From: Butyricicoccus pullicaecorum DSM 23266
Lineage (GTDB): Bacteria; Bacillota; Clostridia; Oscillospirales; Butyricicoccaceae
Length of the DNA stretch: 64,000 nt
Assembly: GCF_900167005.1 (NCBI RefSeq)
Contig: NZ_FUXW01000001.1
Coordinates: 310,001 to 374,000 of the forward strand
Direction of reading: 5' to 3'
A model generated the notes under the pieces. It was not told where the DNA came from. It saw only the letters and a program-made list of their open reading frames with translations, and did no database searches. The position numbers were made by a program, and so were the translations under genes. This document shows positions 30,838 to 39,641 of the stretch, piece by piece. How positions within the stretch are numbered: the first letter of the stretch is position 1; each line of letters begins with the position of its first letter.

Positions 30838-31515
30838 TTAACCGATCAGGTAAACATCGGCATAATCAATGCCAAACTGGTAAGCGCGGCTGTGATTTGC
30901 GACACAGACATCGATGCGGTTGCCCTTGATTGCGCCGCCGGTATCCTCGGCGATAAATACGCCGTAGCCGTCGATGTAAACGCGGCTGCCCAGCGGGATG
31001 ACGCGGGAGTCAACTGCGATGGTGCGGCCTTCTGCCATCTTGGTGCCGAGCTTGGTCTTGGCATCCGAGCGGCCGTTGCAGGTTGCGCAGGGGCAGTAGA
31101 AGGACAGGCGGTAGTTGCCCAGCTTCTTGAAGTTGTTCTTGATGACAGAGTCAGCTGCCAGAGAGCTGCTCTTGCTGATCGAGTGCGGAGTGACCGAGCC
31201 GTTCACCAGCTGGTTGATGCGTGCCTGAGCCGCTGCCGCTGCTGCTGCCGCAGCCGCTGCCTCGCGTGCCTGACGCTCTTCCTCCTCGACCTGGTTCTTA
31301 GCTGCCTGCATGTCTTCGGTCGCGCTGGCCGAGTCAACAACGGTCTCGGCGGAAGCCGACAGGTAGCCGTAGGGGAGAGCCGCCATGACTGCATCCGCAG
31401 CGCTGCCGTTCTCCGTCGTGGTGGTATAAGCCAGAGCGCTTCCGGTGCTCAGCACACAGCCGATGGCGAGCATACCAGCGAAGCGTCTCATGGTTTTCAT
31501 ACATCGAATTTTCAT
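30838..31515 (-). CDS. Secreted 3D-domain protein, paralogue 2
   Basis: 225 residues from the ATG at 31515 (GAGGAG 9 bases upstream). Signal peptide about 1-30 ending 'GSALAY'; a short coiled, Ala/Glu-rich segment (residues ~75-105, with a run of ten or more alanines); then the 3D domain with 'MAEGRTIAVDSRVIPLGSRVYIDGYG', split here as 'TIAVDSRVIPLGSRVYIDG' and 'FIAEDTGGAIKGNRIDVC'. The 'CPCATCNGR' motif parallels the cysteines of paralogue 1. Probable peptidoglycan-remodelling enzyme; tandem duplicate of the downstream gene with a different linker. Confidence 0.88.
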   Translation of the reverse strand: MKIRCMKTMRRFAGMLAIGCVLSTGSALAYTTTTENGSAADAVMAALPYGYLSASAETVVDSASATEDMQAAKNQVEEEERQAREAAAAAAAAAAAQARINQLVNGSVTPHSISKSSSLAADSVIKNNFKKLGNYRLSFYCPCATCNGRSDAKTKLGTKMAEGRTIAVDSRVIPLGSRVYIDGYGVFIAEDTGGAIKGNRIDVCVANHSRAYQFGIDYADVYLIG

Positions 31516-31583
31516 ACAAAAAATCTCCTCGTTTTTCTTGGTTTGTGCGTCTGAATACGCATAAATGGACAAAAAACTTGGAT

Positions 31584-31644
31584 TGTAACCGGTTTGTTAC
31601 CAATCCGTAGGTGCTATCATACCCGCCTCACCCAGCTTTGTCAA
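31584..31644 (-). promoter_or_regulatory. Promoter of 3D-domain paralogue 2 with WalR-box-like site
   Basis: Minus-strand TTGACA (31639-31644), 17-bp spacer, TATGAT (31616-31621). TGTAAC-CGGTT-TGTTAC (31584-31600) fits TGTWAH-N5-TGTWAH and lies about 10-25 bases into the transcript; the same bases form a stem GGATTG.GTAAC / GTTAC.AATCC (31580-31606). Confidence 0.7.
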
Positions 31645-31850
31645 ATGATTTTTTGAAAAAAATTGAAATTCGATTACAAATAGTAATATATAAAATAAAT
31701 ATAACAGAAATCGCCTTTAAATTTCAAAAATTTTAACCATTCTGTAACTGGATTTTTTTTAGATTTATGCTTGTCGAAATTTTAGGTAACAGAACGGTAA
31801 CAAAACGGAGCGTCAGCCGCCGGATTTTATGGCATGCCTGACGGTCTGTG
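31645..31850. other. A/T-rich intergenic region with further WalR-box-like repeats
   Basis: No gene seen between 31516 and 32101. Besides the two promoters, TTTAAC-CATTC-TGTAAC (31732-31748, one mismatch to the box) and GGTAAC-AGAAC-GGTAAC (31785-31801, near match in an 11-bp direct repeat) continue the hexamer-N5-hexamer pattern. CGTCAG/CTGACG (about 31812-31840) is a minor inverted repeat. Confidence 0.45.
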
Positions 31851-31875
31851 TCGACCACGCGCGGACGCACCCCAC

Positions 31876-31917
31876 TGTACAAATCGGCGGAAACGTGTTA
31901 TAGTAAACACAGTGTTT
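31876..31917 (+). promoter_or_regulatory. Promoter of the RNase J gene
   Basis: TGTACA (31876-31881), 17-bp spacer, TATAGT (31899-31904), then the dyad AAACAC-A-GTGTTT (31905-31917) at the start site. It predicts a leader of about 190 bases before the chosen start. Confidence 0.6.
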
Positions 31918-32101
31918 GCCCCCACGGTGCGGAAAGGGCGGGCTGTGAGAGCCTGCTTTCTGGGAGCAACCCGTTCCATTTTTTTTGATGGTATTTTGAG
32001 GCGCGAAGATGCGGCCTCGTCACAAGAGAGAAAGCCGGAAAGACCGGCGTATGAAGATTCAACCAAATTGTAAAACGACAAAGGAAAGTGATATCGAAGT
32101 T

Positions 32102-33760
32102 ATGAAAGAAAAACTGAAGATTATACCGCTCGGCGGTCTCAATGAGATCGGCAAGAACATGACGGTCATCGAGTATGGCAACGACATTGTAGTGATCGAC
32201 TGTGGACTGGCATTCCCGGACGACGATATGCTGGGTGTAGACCTGGTGATTCCGGACACGACCTACCTCAAGCGCAACCAGAAGAAGGTGCGCGGCTATC
32301 TGATCACCCACGGCCATGAGGATCACATCGGTGCAATCCCGTATGTATTGCGCGAAGTCAATGCACCGATCTACGCCACTCGCCTGACCTGCGGCATCAT
32401 CCAGACCAAACTGGCAGAGCACCGCATGCCCGAGAAGGTGCGCATGAACACGGTCAAGGCTGGCGATGTGATCAAGCTCGGATGCTTCACCATCGAGTTC
32501 ATTCACACCAACCACTCGATCGCGGACTCGGTTGCACTGGCCATCCGCACGCCGCTCGGCACGATCATCCATACGGGTGACTTCAAGGTCGACCTGACCC
32601 CGGTCAGCGGTGAGATGATCGATCTGGCACGCTTTGGTGAACTCGGACGCGAGGGCGTTCTGGCGCTGATGAGTGACTCGACCAACGTCGAGCGCAGCGG
32701 CTATACGCCCAGTGAGAAGGTTGTTGGTCAGTCGCTGGAGAATTTCTTTAAGAACTGTGACCAGCGTATCATCATCGCAACCTTTGCTTCCAACGTCAGC
32801 CGCCTCCAGCAGATTCTGGACATCGCCGCACGTTTCGGACGAAAGGTCGCAGTCTGCGGACGCAGCATGGAGAAGATCACCCAGGTTGCACAGGAACTCG
32901 GTTATCTGCACGACGACGGTAAGGTGCTCATCGACGTGAGCACGATCAACCGCTATCCGCAGAACAGACTGTGCATCGTGTCTACCGGTTCGCAGGGCGA
33001 GACCATGTCCGCACTCTACCGCATGGCGTATTCCAGCCATAAGCAGGTTGAGGTCGTGACCGGTGACCGCATTCTGATTGCGGCATCGGCGATTCCGGGC
33101 AACGAGAAGTCGGTCTCTAACATGGTAAACGAGTTGTACCGCAAGGGCGCAGAGGTCATTTATGATCGCAATGCAGCCATTCATGTATCTGGCCACGCTT
33201 GCCAGGAAGAGCAGAAGCTGATGATTGGTCTGTGCAGACCGAAGTATTTCATCCCGGTACACGGTGAGCATCGCATGCTGCAAAAGCACGCAGCTCTGGC
33301 CGAGGAGATGGGCGTCGATCCGCGCAATGTCATCATTACCGAGATCGGCCGTCCGATTGAGATCGATGATCGCTCGGCACGCCTGTGCCCGATGGTTCCG
33401 GCAGGTCGTGTTCTGATCGATGGATTGGGTATTGGTGATGTCGGCGCAGCCGTTCTGCGTGACCGTAAACATTTGGCCGAGGATGGCCTGTTGGTTGTCG
33501 TGGTCACGATCGATAAGGAGAGCGGCGTGGTCATCGCTGGCCCGGATATTGTTTCTCGAGGTTTCATCTATGTCCGTGAGGCCGAAGATCTCATGGAAGA
33601 GTTGCGCGTTCAGTCGCAAATGGCTCTGGATCGCTGCTTAGACGAGGGCGTGCGTGATTGGAATGGTATTAAGAGTGCACTCAAGAGTGCGCTGAGTAAT
33701 TATTTGTTTAAGAAAACAAAGCGCAGCCCGATGATCCTGCCGATTATTATGGAGGTTTAA
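32102..33760 (+). CDS. rnj: Ribonuclease J
   Basis: 552 residues from the ATG at 32102, matching the 555-residue family norm and the usual N-terminus 'KIIPLGGLNEIGKNMTV'; in-frame ATGs at 32009 and 32051 would add atypical extensions. Metal motif 'THGHEDHIG', 'HTGDFKVD', beta-CASP segment 'SDSTNVERSGYT', 'FASNVSRLQQIL', 'VSTGSQGE', and 'HVSGHACQEEQKLM'. Dual endo/5' exonuclease central to mRNA decay and rRNA maturation in Firmicutes. Long leader may be autoregulatory (inference). Confidence 0.95.
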   Translation: MKEKLKIIPLGGLNEIGKNMTVIEYGNDIVVIDCGLAFPDDDMLGVDLVIPDTTYLKRNQKKVRGYLITHGHEDHIGAIPYVLREVNAPIYATRLTCGIIQTKLAEHRMPEKVRMNTVKAGDVIKLGCFTIEFIHTNHSIADSVALAIRTPLGTIIHTGDFKVDLTPVSGEMIDLARFGELGREGVLALMSDSTNVERSGYTPSEKVVGQSLENFFKNCDQRIIIATFASNVSRLQQILDIAARFGRKVAVCGRSMEKITQVAQELGYLHDDGKVLIDVSTINRYPQNRLCIVSTGSQGETMSALYRMAYSSHKQVEVVTGDRILIAASAIPGNEKSVSNMVNELYRKGAEVIYDRNAAIHVSGHACQEEQKLMIGLCRPKYFIPVHGEHRMLQKHAALAEEMGVDPRNVIITEIGRPIEIDDRSARLCPMVPAGRVLIDGLGIGDVGAAVLRDRKHLAEDGLLVVVVTIDKESGVVIAGPDIVSRGFIYVREAEDLMEELRVQSQMALDRCLDEGVRDWNGIKSALKSALSNYLFKKTKRSPMILPIIMEV

Positions 33761-33813
33761 GCCGTAAGTCTGTTTTTTCGACAGCGCGGATAACCCGGAA
33801 AAACGGAAAAATT

Positions 33814-33945
33814 GAAGCTTTCGCCGGCCTTTTTCAAAAGGCCGCGGGTTCTTAGGGCAGAGCCCTGAGTCGCCATCCGCAGATGGCGAAATTCCCTTTT
33901 GAAACCCGGTGTACGACCCGGGTTTCAACTAAAACAAACAAAAGG
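33814..33945 (-). repeat. Modular hairpin element, copy B
   Basis: Reverse orientation. H5 33826-33843 (GGCC...GGCC), H4 33851-33869 (AGGGC-AGA-GCCCT core), H3 33871-33888 (CGCCATC-CGCA-GATGGCG, i.e. TGCG loop on the minus strand), H2 33899-33928 (TTGAAACCCGG with CCGGGTTTCAA, a compensated change from GATTC in copies A and D), then a T-rich linker read on the minus strand. H1 is missing; a terminator stands in its place. B and C lie back to back in the 474-base gap between RNase J and birA, which holds no gene. Confidence 0.85.
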
Positions 33946-33973
33946 AAAAGACCGTCCGACAGGACGGTCTTTT
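33946..33973. terminator. Symmetric terminator between elements B and C
   Basis: AAAAGACCGTCC-GACA-GGACGGTCTTTT, perfect 12-bp stem. The same GACCGTCC core recurs in the terminator beside element D. Confidence 0.8.
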
Positions 33974-33976
33974 CAG

Positions 33977-34146
33977 AGATTGCGCGACCTGCGGGTCGCG
34001 CTTTTCTTTTTTTATTTTCGTTGATTTTCCCTCGTGGGAGATCGGGAAAATCAAAAAGGATTTCGCCCGTTGCGACGGGCGACTTGAGGCTCTGCCTCAA
34101 GACTCCGCAAGCCTTTCGAGAAAGGCTTGAGCGAAAGCTTTATTTC
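33977..34146 (+). repeat. Modular hairpin element, copy C
   Basis: Forward orientation. H1 33982-34001 (GCGCGACC-TGCG-GGTCGCGC), T-rich linker, H2 34021-34054 (TTGATTTTCCC with GGGAAAATCAA), H3 34064-34081 (CGCCCGT-TGCG-ACGGGCG), H4 34083-34101 (CTTGAGGC-TCT-GCCTCAAG), H5 34108-34129 (CAAGCCTTT with AAAGGCTTG), end motif GCGAAAGCTTT. Every stem differs from copy A yet is fully paired. Confidence 0.88.
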
Positions 34147-34234
34147 GCACACTCGTTTTATTCGCGCTCAGCGCGAGAACGAGGATAGTGGCCTACGGGC
34201 TGCGGGCGGGAATGGGTCTGGCGGTTTGGAAGTG

Positions 34235-35029
34235 TCACAGCCGGACGCTGATTTCACCGGCACGCAGAATGGTCTGTGTGCCATTCTGATCGATAATCAC
34301 CAAATTACCCTCGTCGGTCAGATCCACACAGGTTGCAGGATACTGTCCCTGTGGAGAGCTGACCATGATACGCTTACGCAGGCAATTCATACGGCTGCGG
34401 TATGCCTGCAATAGTTCCTTACTTTCTCCGGCAAGCAGCTTATCATACCACGGTTCAAACGCATTGAGGATGGATGCTGCGAGTTGTGCACGGGTAGGTA
34501 AATGGTGGGTTTCGTCCCAGATACCGCCTGCGATGTCTGCAAGTTCAGGATAAGCCTCACGGTCAAATTTTAGATTCACGCCAATACCAACGATCGAAAA
34601 GTCCGGTTTGCTGCCGCCGGTCGAGAAGGAGGACTCGGTCAGGATACCCGCGCACTTGTATCCGCGGAGAAAGACATCGTTGACCCACTTGATTTTCGGC
34701 CAGATGCCGCACTGGTGCTCAAGTGCTTCGCAGATCGAGACAGCCGAGATGAGCATAAGCAGGGAAATGCGCTCGAGTGGTAAATCGGGATGCAGTACAA
34801 TGGACATATATAGTCCGCTGCCTGCCGGGGACACAAATTGTCGCCCCAGTCGACCGCGTCCGGCGGTCTGTTCCTCGGCCAGTAGGACAAAACCCTCGTC
34901 CTCATTGCCGAAGCGCTGTTTGACCTGGGTGTTGGTCGAGTCGACAGACGGCTCGATTAGTAATTTACGTCCGAGGCGTGTGGTGTGCAGATGCCGTGTG
35001 ATGGCTTCCGCAGTCAAACGATCTTCCAT
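34235..35029 (-). CDS. birA: Biotin--[acetyl-CoA-carboxylase] ligase, without DNA-binding domain
   Basis: 264 residues from the ATG at 35029 (GAGGGG 7 bases upstream). Catalytic core: 'EPSVDSTNTQVKQ', biotin/ATP loop 'EQTAGRGRLGRQFVSPAGSG', 'IKWVNDVFLRGYKCAGILTE', 'VGIGVNLKF', then the small SH3-like C-terminal domain. The start leaves about 25 residues before the core, too few for a winged helix, so it is a class I (non-repressor) ligase. Attaches biotin to carboxylase carrier proteins. Confidence 0.95.
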   Translation of the reverse strand: MEDRLTAEAITRHLHTTRLGRKLLIEPSVDSTNTQVKQRFGNEDEGFVLLAEEQTAGRGRLGRQFVSPAGSGLYMSIVLHPDLPLERISLLMLISAVSICEALEHQCGIWPKIKWVNDVFLRGYKCAGILTESSFSTGGSKPDFSIVGIGVNLKFDREAYPELADIAGGIWDETHHLPTRAQLAASILNAFEPWYDKLLAGESKELLQAYRSRMNCLRKRIMVSSPQGQYPATCVDLTDEGNLVIIDQNGTQTILRAGEISVRL

Positions 35030-35211
35030 CCGAAATCCCCTCACAATCCTGTCAGTTTGTATACTTTATTATATAACAATTGAGGGACACATGGTAGAGT
35101 GATGCATAGAAAAAATTGCCAGCTTGAAGGCGTCCTTTTAAAATTCGCGCTTAGTGTGGTATAATGGTAAAAAGTCCGGTTTGTGCAGACAGCCGGAATC
35201 AGGAGGAATGT

Positions 35212-36015
35212 ATGAAAACCCGCGAACAGGCTGTGCGCGCACTCGCGCAGACAGCAGAGGATAAAATGCTGCTTCAGCAGTTTTTTGATAAGTATGAGGT
35301 CAGCCAAGAGCGATCGTACCTGACCCACACGCGCTTTCTCGATCTGCGCGAACGCACGCTGTGCGTCAAGGCCGCACGCGAGACTGGAATCACGGCGCAG
35401 ACGGTGTTTTGGGGCGGTTACCCGGATGCCGAGCGTGTGATGGCGCTGTTTTTGCCCGACTACCTGACCGCTGAGGACGCGATCAAGCCGGAAAACAGTC
35501 CGCTTGCGCTGCTGCGCGCCGAAAAGAGTCCAGCAGATACATTGTCCCATCGTGATTATCTGGGTGCACTCATGGGTCTGGGCATCGAACGCGCGGTGGT
35601 CGGCGATATCTTGTTGCATGACGATGGTGCTGAGCTTTTTGTCACCGAGGACATGGCAGAATTTATTCTGATGAACTTTCTGCGAGCCGGACGCAAGCGC
35701 GTCATGCTCAGTCAGATTGCGCTGACCGATTTCCGTTCACCCGAGGTCAATGAGGAGGACGGGGAAGGCTCGGTGGCGTCTCTCAGGCTGGACAGCGTGG
35801 CCGCGCTCATCTTCCGCCTGTCCCGTGCGCAGATGCAGGAGCGCATCGACAAGGGCACGGTCTTCCTCAACCAGATGCAGTGCCTCAAGCCCGATGCCGA
35901 TGTTGCACCCGGCGACCGCATCACCGTGCGCGGTCTGGGGCGTGCCCGCATTGTCGAGCTTGGCGGTGTCAGCCGCAAGGGGCGACAGTTCGTGCGCTAC
36001 ACACGCAGTGTGTAA
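35212..36015 (+). CDS. YlmH-like RNA-binding protein with C-terminal S4 domain
   Basis: 267 residues, ATG at 35212 after AGGAGG. N-terminal 'FLDLRERTLCVKAARETGITAQTVFWGGYPDAERVMALFLP', middle RNA-binding-like domain 'HRDYLGALMGLGIERAVVGDILLHDDGAELFV', and S4 domain (about 180-260) 'LSRAQMQERIDKGTVFLN'. This is the YlmH layout; YlmH binds RNA/ribosomes in Firmicutes and is usually in the division cluster near divIVA, but here it stands alone. A TATAAT lies at 35160-35165. Confidence 0.9.
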   Translation: MKTREQAVRALAQTAEDKMLLQQFFDKYEVSQERSYLTHTRFLDLRERTLCVKAARETGITAQTVFWGGYPDAERVMALFLPDYLTAEDAIKPENSPLALLRAEKSPADTLSHRDYLGALMGLGIERAVVGDILLHDDGAELFVTEDMAEFILMNFLRAGRKRVMLSQIALTDFRSPEVNEEDGEGSVASLRLDSVAALIFRLSRAQMQERIDKGTVFLNQMQCLKPDADVAPGDRITVRGLGRARIVELGGVSRKGRQFVRYTRSV

Positions 36016-36030
36016 ATCGCCGCTTTAGAC

Positions 36031-36059
36031 TGGAAATCGATCACGAAAACTGCTATAAT
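36031..36059 (+). promoter_or_regulatory. Promoter of the SLH-protein gene
   Basis: TGGAAA (36031-36036), 17-bp spacer, TATAAT (36054-36059). The -35 is weak. Confidence 0.5.
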
Positions 36060-36097
36060 GAACTATCATTCCAGCAACCGGAAAGAGAGGGAACGCT

Positions 36098-37954
36098 ATG
36101 ATGATGAAAAAAATCGCCCGCAGCTTGCTGACCATATTGCTTGTGTGCAGCTGCGCTGTGACGGCGGCTTTTGCAGCAGATGATATCACCGGCCACTGGT
36201 CGGAGCCATATTTCCGATCACTCAGCGCACATGGTGTCATCAATGCCAACGGCAAAGGTGAGTTCACGCCCACGGCTGAGATCTCCCGTGCGGAGTTCAT
36301 GCGCTACATCAACCGCGCTTTCGGGTTCACCGAGCAGGCCGACGTGAGCCAGTATAAAGATGTCGACTCCGACCAGTGGTACTATGAGTCGGTGCGCATC
36401 GCGGTCAAGTACGGCTATATCTCTGGTCTGTCCAGCACCCAGATGGGCCCGGACAAGGCCATCACCCGTGAGCAGGCCATGACCATTCTGGGCAGACTGT
36501 GCAAGGTCGATGCCGGAACGGTCACACCCAGCCAGCTGTCCTTCAGCGACAAGTCCAAGATTGCCACCTGGAGCGCACTGTATATTAAGTGGGCGGTCGA
36601 CAACGGCTATGTGTCGGGCTACACCGACGGCACCTTCCAGCCTCAGCGCAGCGTGACCCGCGCCGAGGCGGCGAAGATTCTGTACTATTTCACCGGTACG
36701 ATCTTAGATCAGGCCGGCGCGACCTATAACAGTTCGTCTCTCAATTCGGACACCAAAAACGTGACCATCACGAGCGCGTGCACGCTGTCTGGCGTGACCA
36801 TTCCGGGCAATCTGTACATCAGCGAGGGACTCAACCAGTCGGCAGTGACCCTGTCTGACGTGACCGTCAAGGGTCGTCTGATTGCAGCGGGCGGCACGGT
36901 TCAGCTGAATAACGTCACCGCCCCCGAACTGTATATCAGCTCGCCCTTTACCGGACGCGAGGTGAAAGTAACCTCGGCTGGTACGACGAACATCGATCAG
37001 GTCACGGTCATGACCACCGCCGGACTGACCCAGACCAGCTTGCAGGCTGGCGCCTCCGGACTCAAGCAGATCAACGTCTACGGCGATAAGAATATGCCGC
37101 TGACGCTGAATGGCCGCTTTGGCAAGGTCACCTTGCAGGATGCAAACCGTCTGAGCCTGTCGGCAGGCGCTTTTGTCGAGTCGCTAACTGTTAAGGGGGC
37201 AGCAACCATCGAGGGCACTGGTACCATTCAGAATGCAGTCTTCCAGGCAAACGGTGCGGTCAGTGCCATTGAGCCGCAGACCTACTCGTTCAACAAGGGT
37301 ATGTCGGCGACCATTCAGGGGACGTCGGTCTCGGTTGACCGCAGTCAGCCCAATCACACGCTGACCCCGGCCACGGTCAACCTGCCTTATGCTGGCGATG
37401 TGGTACTTGCCATCGTGTCCGAGGATAACGCTACCGTGCGCTCGGTTATGCTGGGCGACCGTGTCCTGCAGGCGGGTTATCAGTATGACTATGACCCGGT
37501 CACCGGTTCCATCCGCATCCTGTCGAATGCGTTCAGCGGTCTGTCCAGCGGAACGTACACCCTACAGGTCATTATGAGCACGGGCATCAACCCGACCGCG
37601 ACCATCTACCTTGGAAGCGGCAGCAGCTCGTCTAACAGCGGTTCGTCTTCGTCCTCGAATTCGGGCTTGGCTAGCCTTGCAACCCAGGCGGTGACCTTCA
37701 GCGCGACCGCAGGCAACGCAGCCAACCAGAATGTGACCATCAACATCAACATTGACTCGAGTGTTGTCGTGCAGGCAGTCCTGCTCGACGGCAGTCAGCT
37801 TGCCATGGGTACCCAGTACATCATCAGCGGCAATCAGGTGGTTCTGTACCGCACAGCTCTGGAGCCTCTGGTCTTTGGACGCACCGGTACGATGAACATT
37901 GTGCTCGTCCTGTCGAACGGCAATCAGCTGACCGTTCCCATGACACTGGTCTAA
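36098..37954 (+). CDS. S-layer-homology (SLH) domain surface protein
   Basis: 618 residues. Signal peptide 1-27 ('LLTILLVCSCAVTAAFAAD'); three SLH domains between about 28 and 205 ('DITGHWSEPYFRSLSAHGVI', 'YKDVDSDQWYYESVRIAVKY', 'YIKWAVDNGYVSGYTDGTFQ'), which anchor to pyruvylated wall polymer; residues ~210-400 are a run of short beta strands (bactofilin/beta-helix-like); two X2/Ig-like modules follow (~420-505 and ~530-618) separated by a Ser/Asn/Gly linker (~510-525). No catalytic domain. Probably a structural cell-surface protein. Confidence 0.85.
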   Translation: MMMKKIARSLLTILLVCSCAVTAAFAADDITGHWSEPYFRSLSAHGVINANGKGEFTPTAEISRAEFMRYINRAFGFTEQADVSQYKDVDSDQWYYESVRIAVKYGYISGLSSTQMGPDKAITREQAMTILGRLCKVDAGTVTPSQLSFSDKSKIATWSALYIKWAVDNGYVSGYTDGTFQPQRSVTRAEAAKILYYFTGTILDQAGATYNSSSLNSDTKNVTITSACTLSGVTIPGNLYISEGLNQSAVTLSDVTVKGRLIAAGGTVQLNNVTAPELYISSPFTGREVKVTSAGTTNIDQVTVMTTAGLTQTSLQAGASGLKQINVYGDKNMPLTLNGRFGKVTLQDANRLSLSAGAFVESLTVKGAATIEGTGTIQNAVFQANGAVSAIEPQTYSFNKGMSATIQGTSVSVDRSQPNHTLTPATVNLPYAGDVVLAIVSEDNATVRSVMLGDRVLQAGYQYDYDPVTGSIRILSNAFSGLSSGTYTLQVIMSTGINPTATIYLGSGSSSSNSGSSSSSNSGLASLATQAVTFSATAGNAANQNVTININIDSSVVVQAVLLDGSQLAMGTQYIISGNQVVLYRTALEPLVFGRTGTMNIVLVLSNGNQLTVPMTLV

Positions 37955-37965
37955 CACAAACATCT

Positions 37966-38000
37966 TTCCCCGACAGATTTCCCTGTCGGGGAATTTTTTT
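37966..38000 (+). terminator. Terminator of the SLH-protein gene
   Basis: TTCCCCGACAG pairs with CTGTCGGGGAA, followed by seven T. Confidence 0.92.
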
Positions 38001-38013
38001 GCCCGGTCACCCG

Positions 38014-38047
38014 TTGGACAAAATCTGCCCGTCCGGTCTGCTATCAT
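38014..38047 (+). promoter_or_regulatory. spoIIGA-sigE promoter with wide spacer and Spo0A-box-like site
   Basis: A -35-like TTGGACA (38014-38020) and -10 TATCAT (38042-38047) are 21-22 bp apart. The minus-strand TTTGTCCAA (38014-38022) is one mismatch from the Spo0A core TTTGTCRAA and overlaps the -35. B. subtilis spoIIG is known for a 22-bp spacer and overlapping 0A boxes. Confidence 0.55.
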
Positions 38048-38067
38048 AGAGAGCAGGGAGGGACAGC

Positions 38068-38922
38068 ATGGTCATTTATCTCGATGTGCTTGCAGCGGTC
38101 AATCTGGCAATGGACTATCTGCTCCTGCTTGCCACCGCGCGGATTGCCGGGGTGTTTGTCCCGCGGGTGCGTCTGCTCATCGGTGCGGCGGTGGGCGCGG
38201 CCTATGCCGTGTGCGCCGTTCTGCCTGCGACTACCTTTTTGCAGAACGGTCTGTGCGAGCTGGCCGCTGGGATCGGCATGGTCGCGCTGGTGTTTGCACC
38301 CTGCAAAGGTCGGCTTGTGCGCGTTTCGGTGGTATTCGGTCTGGTCTCCTGTGCCTGCGCGGGTGCGGTGATGGCACTCGGTCAGGCGACCGGTGCTATG
38401 CTGCGCGTCGGAGGTGCGTACTATCTGGATGTGCCGCTGCGCGTGGTCATTCCGTCTGCGCTGTTGTGCTGGTGCGCGAGCGGGCTGCTGTTTCGCGGCA
38501 CAGCCGGACAGAACGGAGCCGAGCGTCCGAGCGCACAGGCGGAGCTGACCTTTGCCGGAAAGCGGACGACCGTGCACTTGCTGTGTGACACGGGCAACAC
38601 CCTGTGCGAGCCGGTTACTGGACGGCCTGCGCTGCTGCTCGATCGATACGCGGCGGCACGGCTGCTGCCGAGCGAGCTTGCAGGCGTGGTCAGCGGATTG
38701 CGGTCGGACAATGCAGGCGACCAGATGGCCAGTCTGCCCGACGCGTGGCGCACCCGGTTTTGTCTGCTGCCTTACCGAGCGGTCGGACAGAACAGCGGAT
38801 TGCTGCTCGCGTTCCGGCTGGACGAGGTGCACATGGACGCGGGAAAGACCGATTGCAGGTTGGCGGCAATCAGTGCGCAGCCGATTGCAGGCGGACGGTA
38901 CGATGGACTCATCGGTGTTTGA
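38068..38922 (+). CDS. spoIIGA: Sigma-E processing peptidase SpoIIGA
   Basis: 284 residues. Five N-terminal membrane helices (about 1-150; '[20 protein letters not shown]' is the family start) and a soluble aspartic-protease domain with the active-site motif 'LLCDTGNTL' near residue 175. It cleaves the pro-sequence of sigma-E in the mother cell after a forespore signal. GGGAGGG ribosome site. The next gene, 17 bases on, is its substrate. Confidence 0.93.
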   Translation: MVIYLDVLAAVNLAMDYLLLLATARIAGVFVPRVRLLIGAAVGAAYAVCAVLPATTFLQNGLCELAAGIGMVALVFAPCKGRLVRVSVVFGLVSCACAGAVMALGQATGAMLRVGGAYYLDVPLRVVIPSALLCWCASGLLFRGTAGQNGAERPSAQAELTFAGKRTTVHLLCDTGNTLCEPVTGRPALLLDRYAAARLLPSELAGVVSGLRSDNAGDQMASLPDAWRTRFCLLPYRAVGQNSGLLLAFRLDEVHMDAGKTDCRLAAISAQPIAGGRYDGLIGV

Positions 38923-38939
38923 AAGGAGCGAGGCGGACA

Positions 38940-39641
38940 ATGAAAAAGTGGCTCAGACGGATTTTGGCGCGCCTGCGTGCGCTGTGCAGCGGGGGCATTT
39001 ATTACATCGGTGGCTCCGAGGTGCTGCCGCCGCCACTGACCGGACAGGACGAGGCCGACTGCATCGCCCGGCTGATGGCGGGAGACCCCGAGGCGCGGGA
39101 CGCGCTGGTTGAACACAATCTGCGTCTGGTGGTGTATATTGCACGCAAGTTTGAGAACACCGGTGTGGGCGTGGAGGATTTGATTTCCATCGGAACGATC
39201 GGTCTGATGAAGGCGGTCGGAACCTATAAGACCGACAAAAATGTCAAGCTCGCGACTTATGCTTCCCGGTGCATCGAAAATGAGATTTTGATGCATCTGC
39301 GTAAGGTGTCCGGGCAGCGCGCCGAGGTATCGTTTGACGAGCCGCTGTCCTCGGACTGGGACGGCAATGAATTGCTGCTCTCGGACATTCTGGGCACTGA
39401 GCCGGACAGCGTCATTCGACCGATTGAGGACGACGTGGACCGCGAACTGCTCCGGCAGGCACTGTCTCAGCTGCCGCCGCGGGAAAAGCAAATCATCTGT
39501 CTGCGCTTTGGACTGGGCGGACGGCGCAGCATGACCCAGAAGGAGGTCGCAGACCTTCTGGGAATCTCACAATCGTACATTTCACGCCTGGAAAAGCGCA
39601 TTATTTCACGAATGAAGAAGGAGATCTTGCGCTGGGTTTGA
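38940..39641 (+). CDS. sigE: Sporulation sigma factor SigE (pro-form)
   Basis: 233 residues, ATG at 38940 after GAAAGGAGCGAGG. The first ~25 residues (basic amphipathic '[14 protein letters not shown]') form the pro-sequence ahead of '[13 protein letters not shown]'. Region 2 '[31 protein letters not shown]', region 3, and region 4 '[15 protein letters not shown]' with HTH '[20 protein letters not shown]'. Mother-cell sigma factor. sigG, often next in Clostridia and Bacilli, is not here; an exporter gene follows. Confidence 0.97.
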   Translation: MKKWLRRILARLRALCSGGIYYIGGSEVLPPPLTGQDEADCIARLMAGDPEARDALVEHNLRLVVYIARKFENTGVGVEDLISIGTIGLMKAVGTYKTDKNVKLATYASRCIENEILMHLRKVSGQRAEVSFDEPLSSDWDGNELLLSDILGTEPDSVIRPIEDDVDRELLRQALSQLPPREKQIICLRFGLGGRRSMTQKEVADLLGISQSYISRLEKRIISRMKKEILRWV

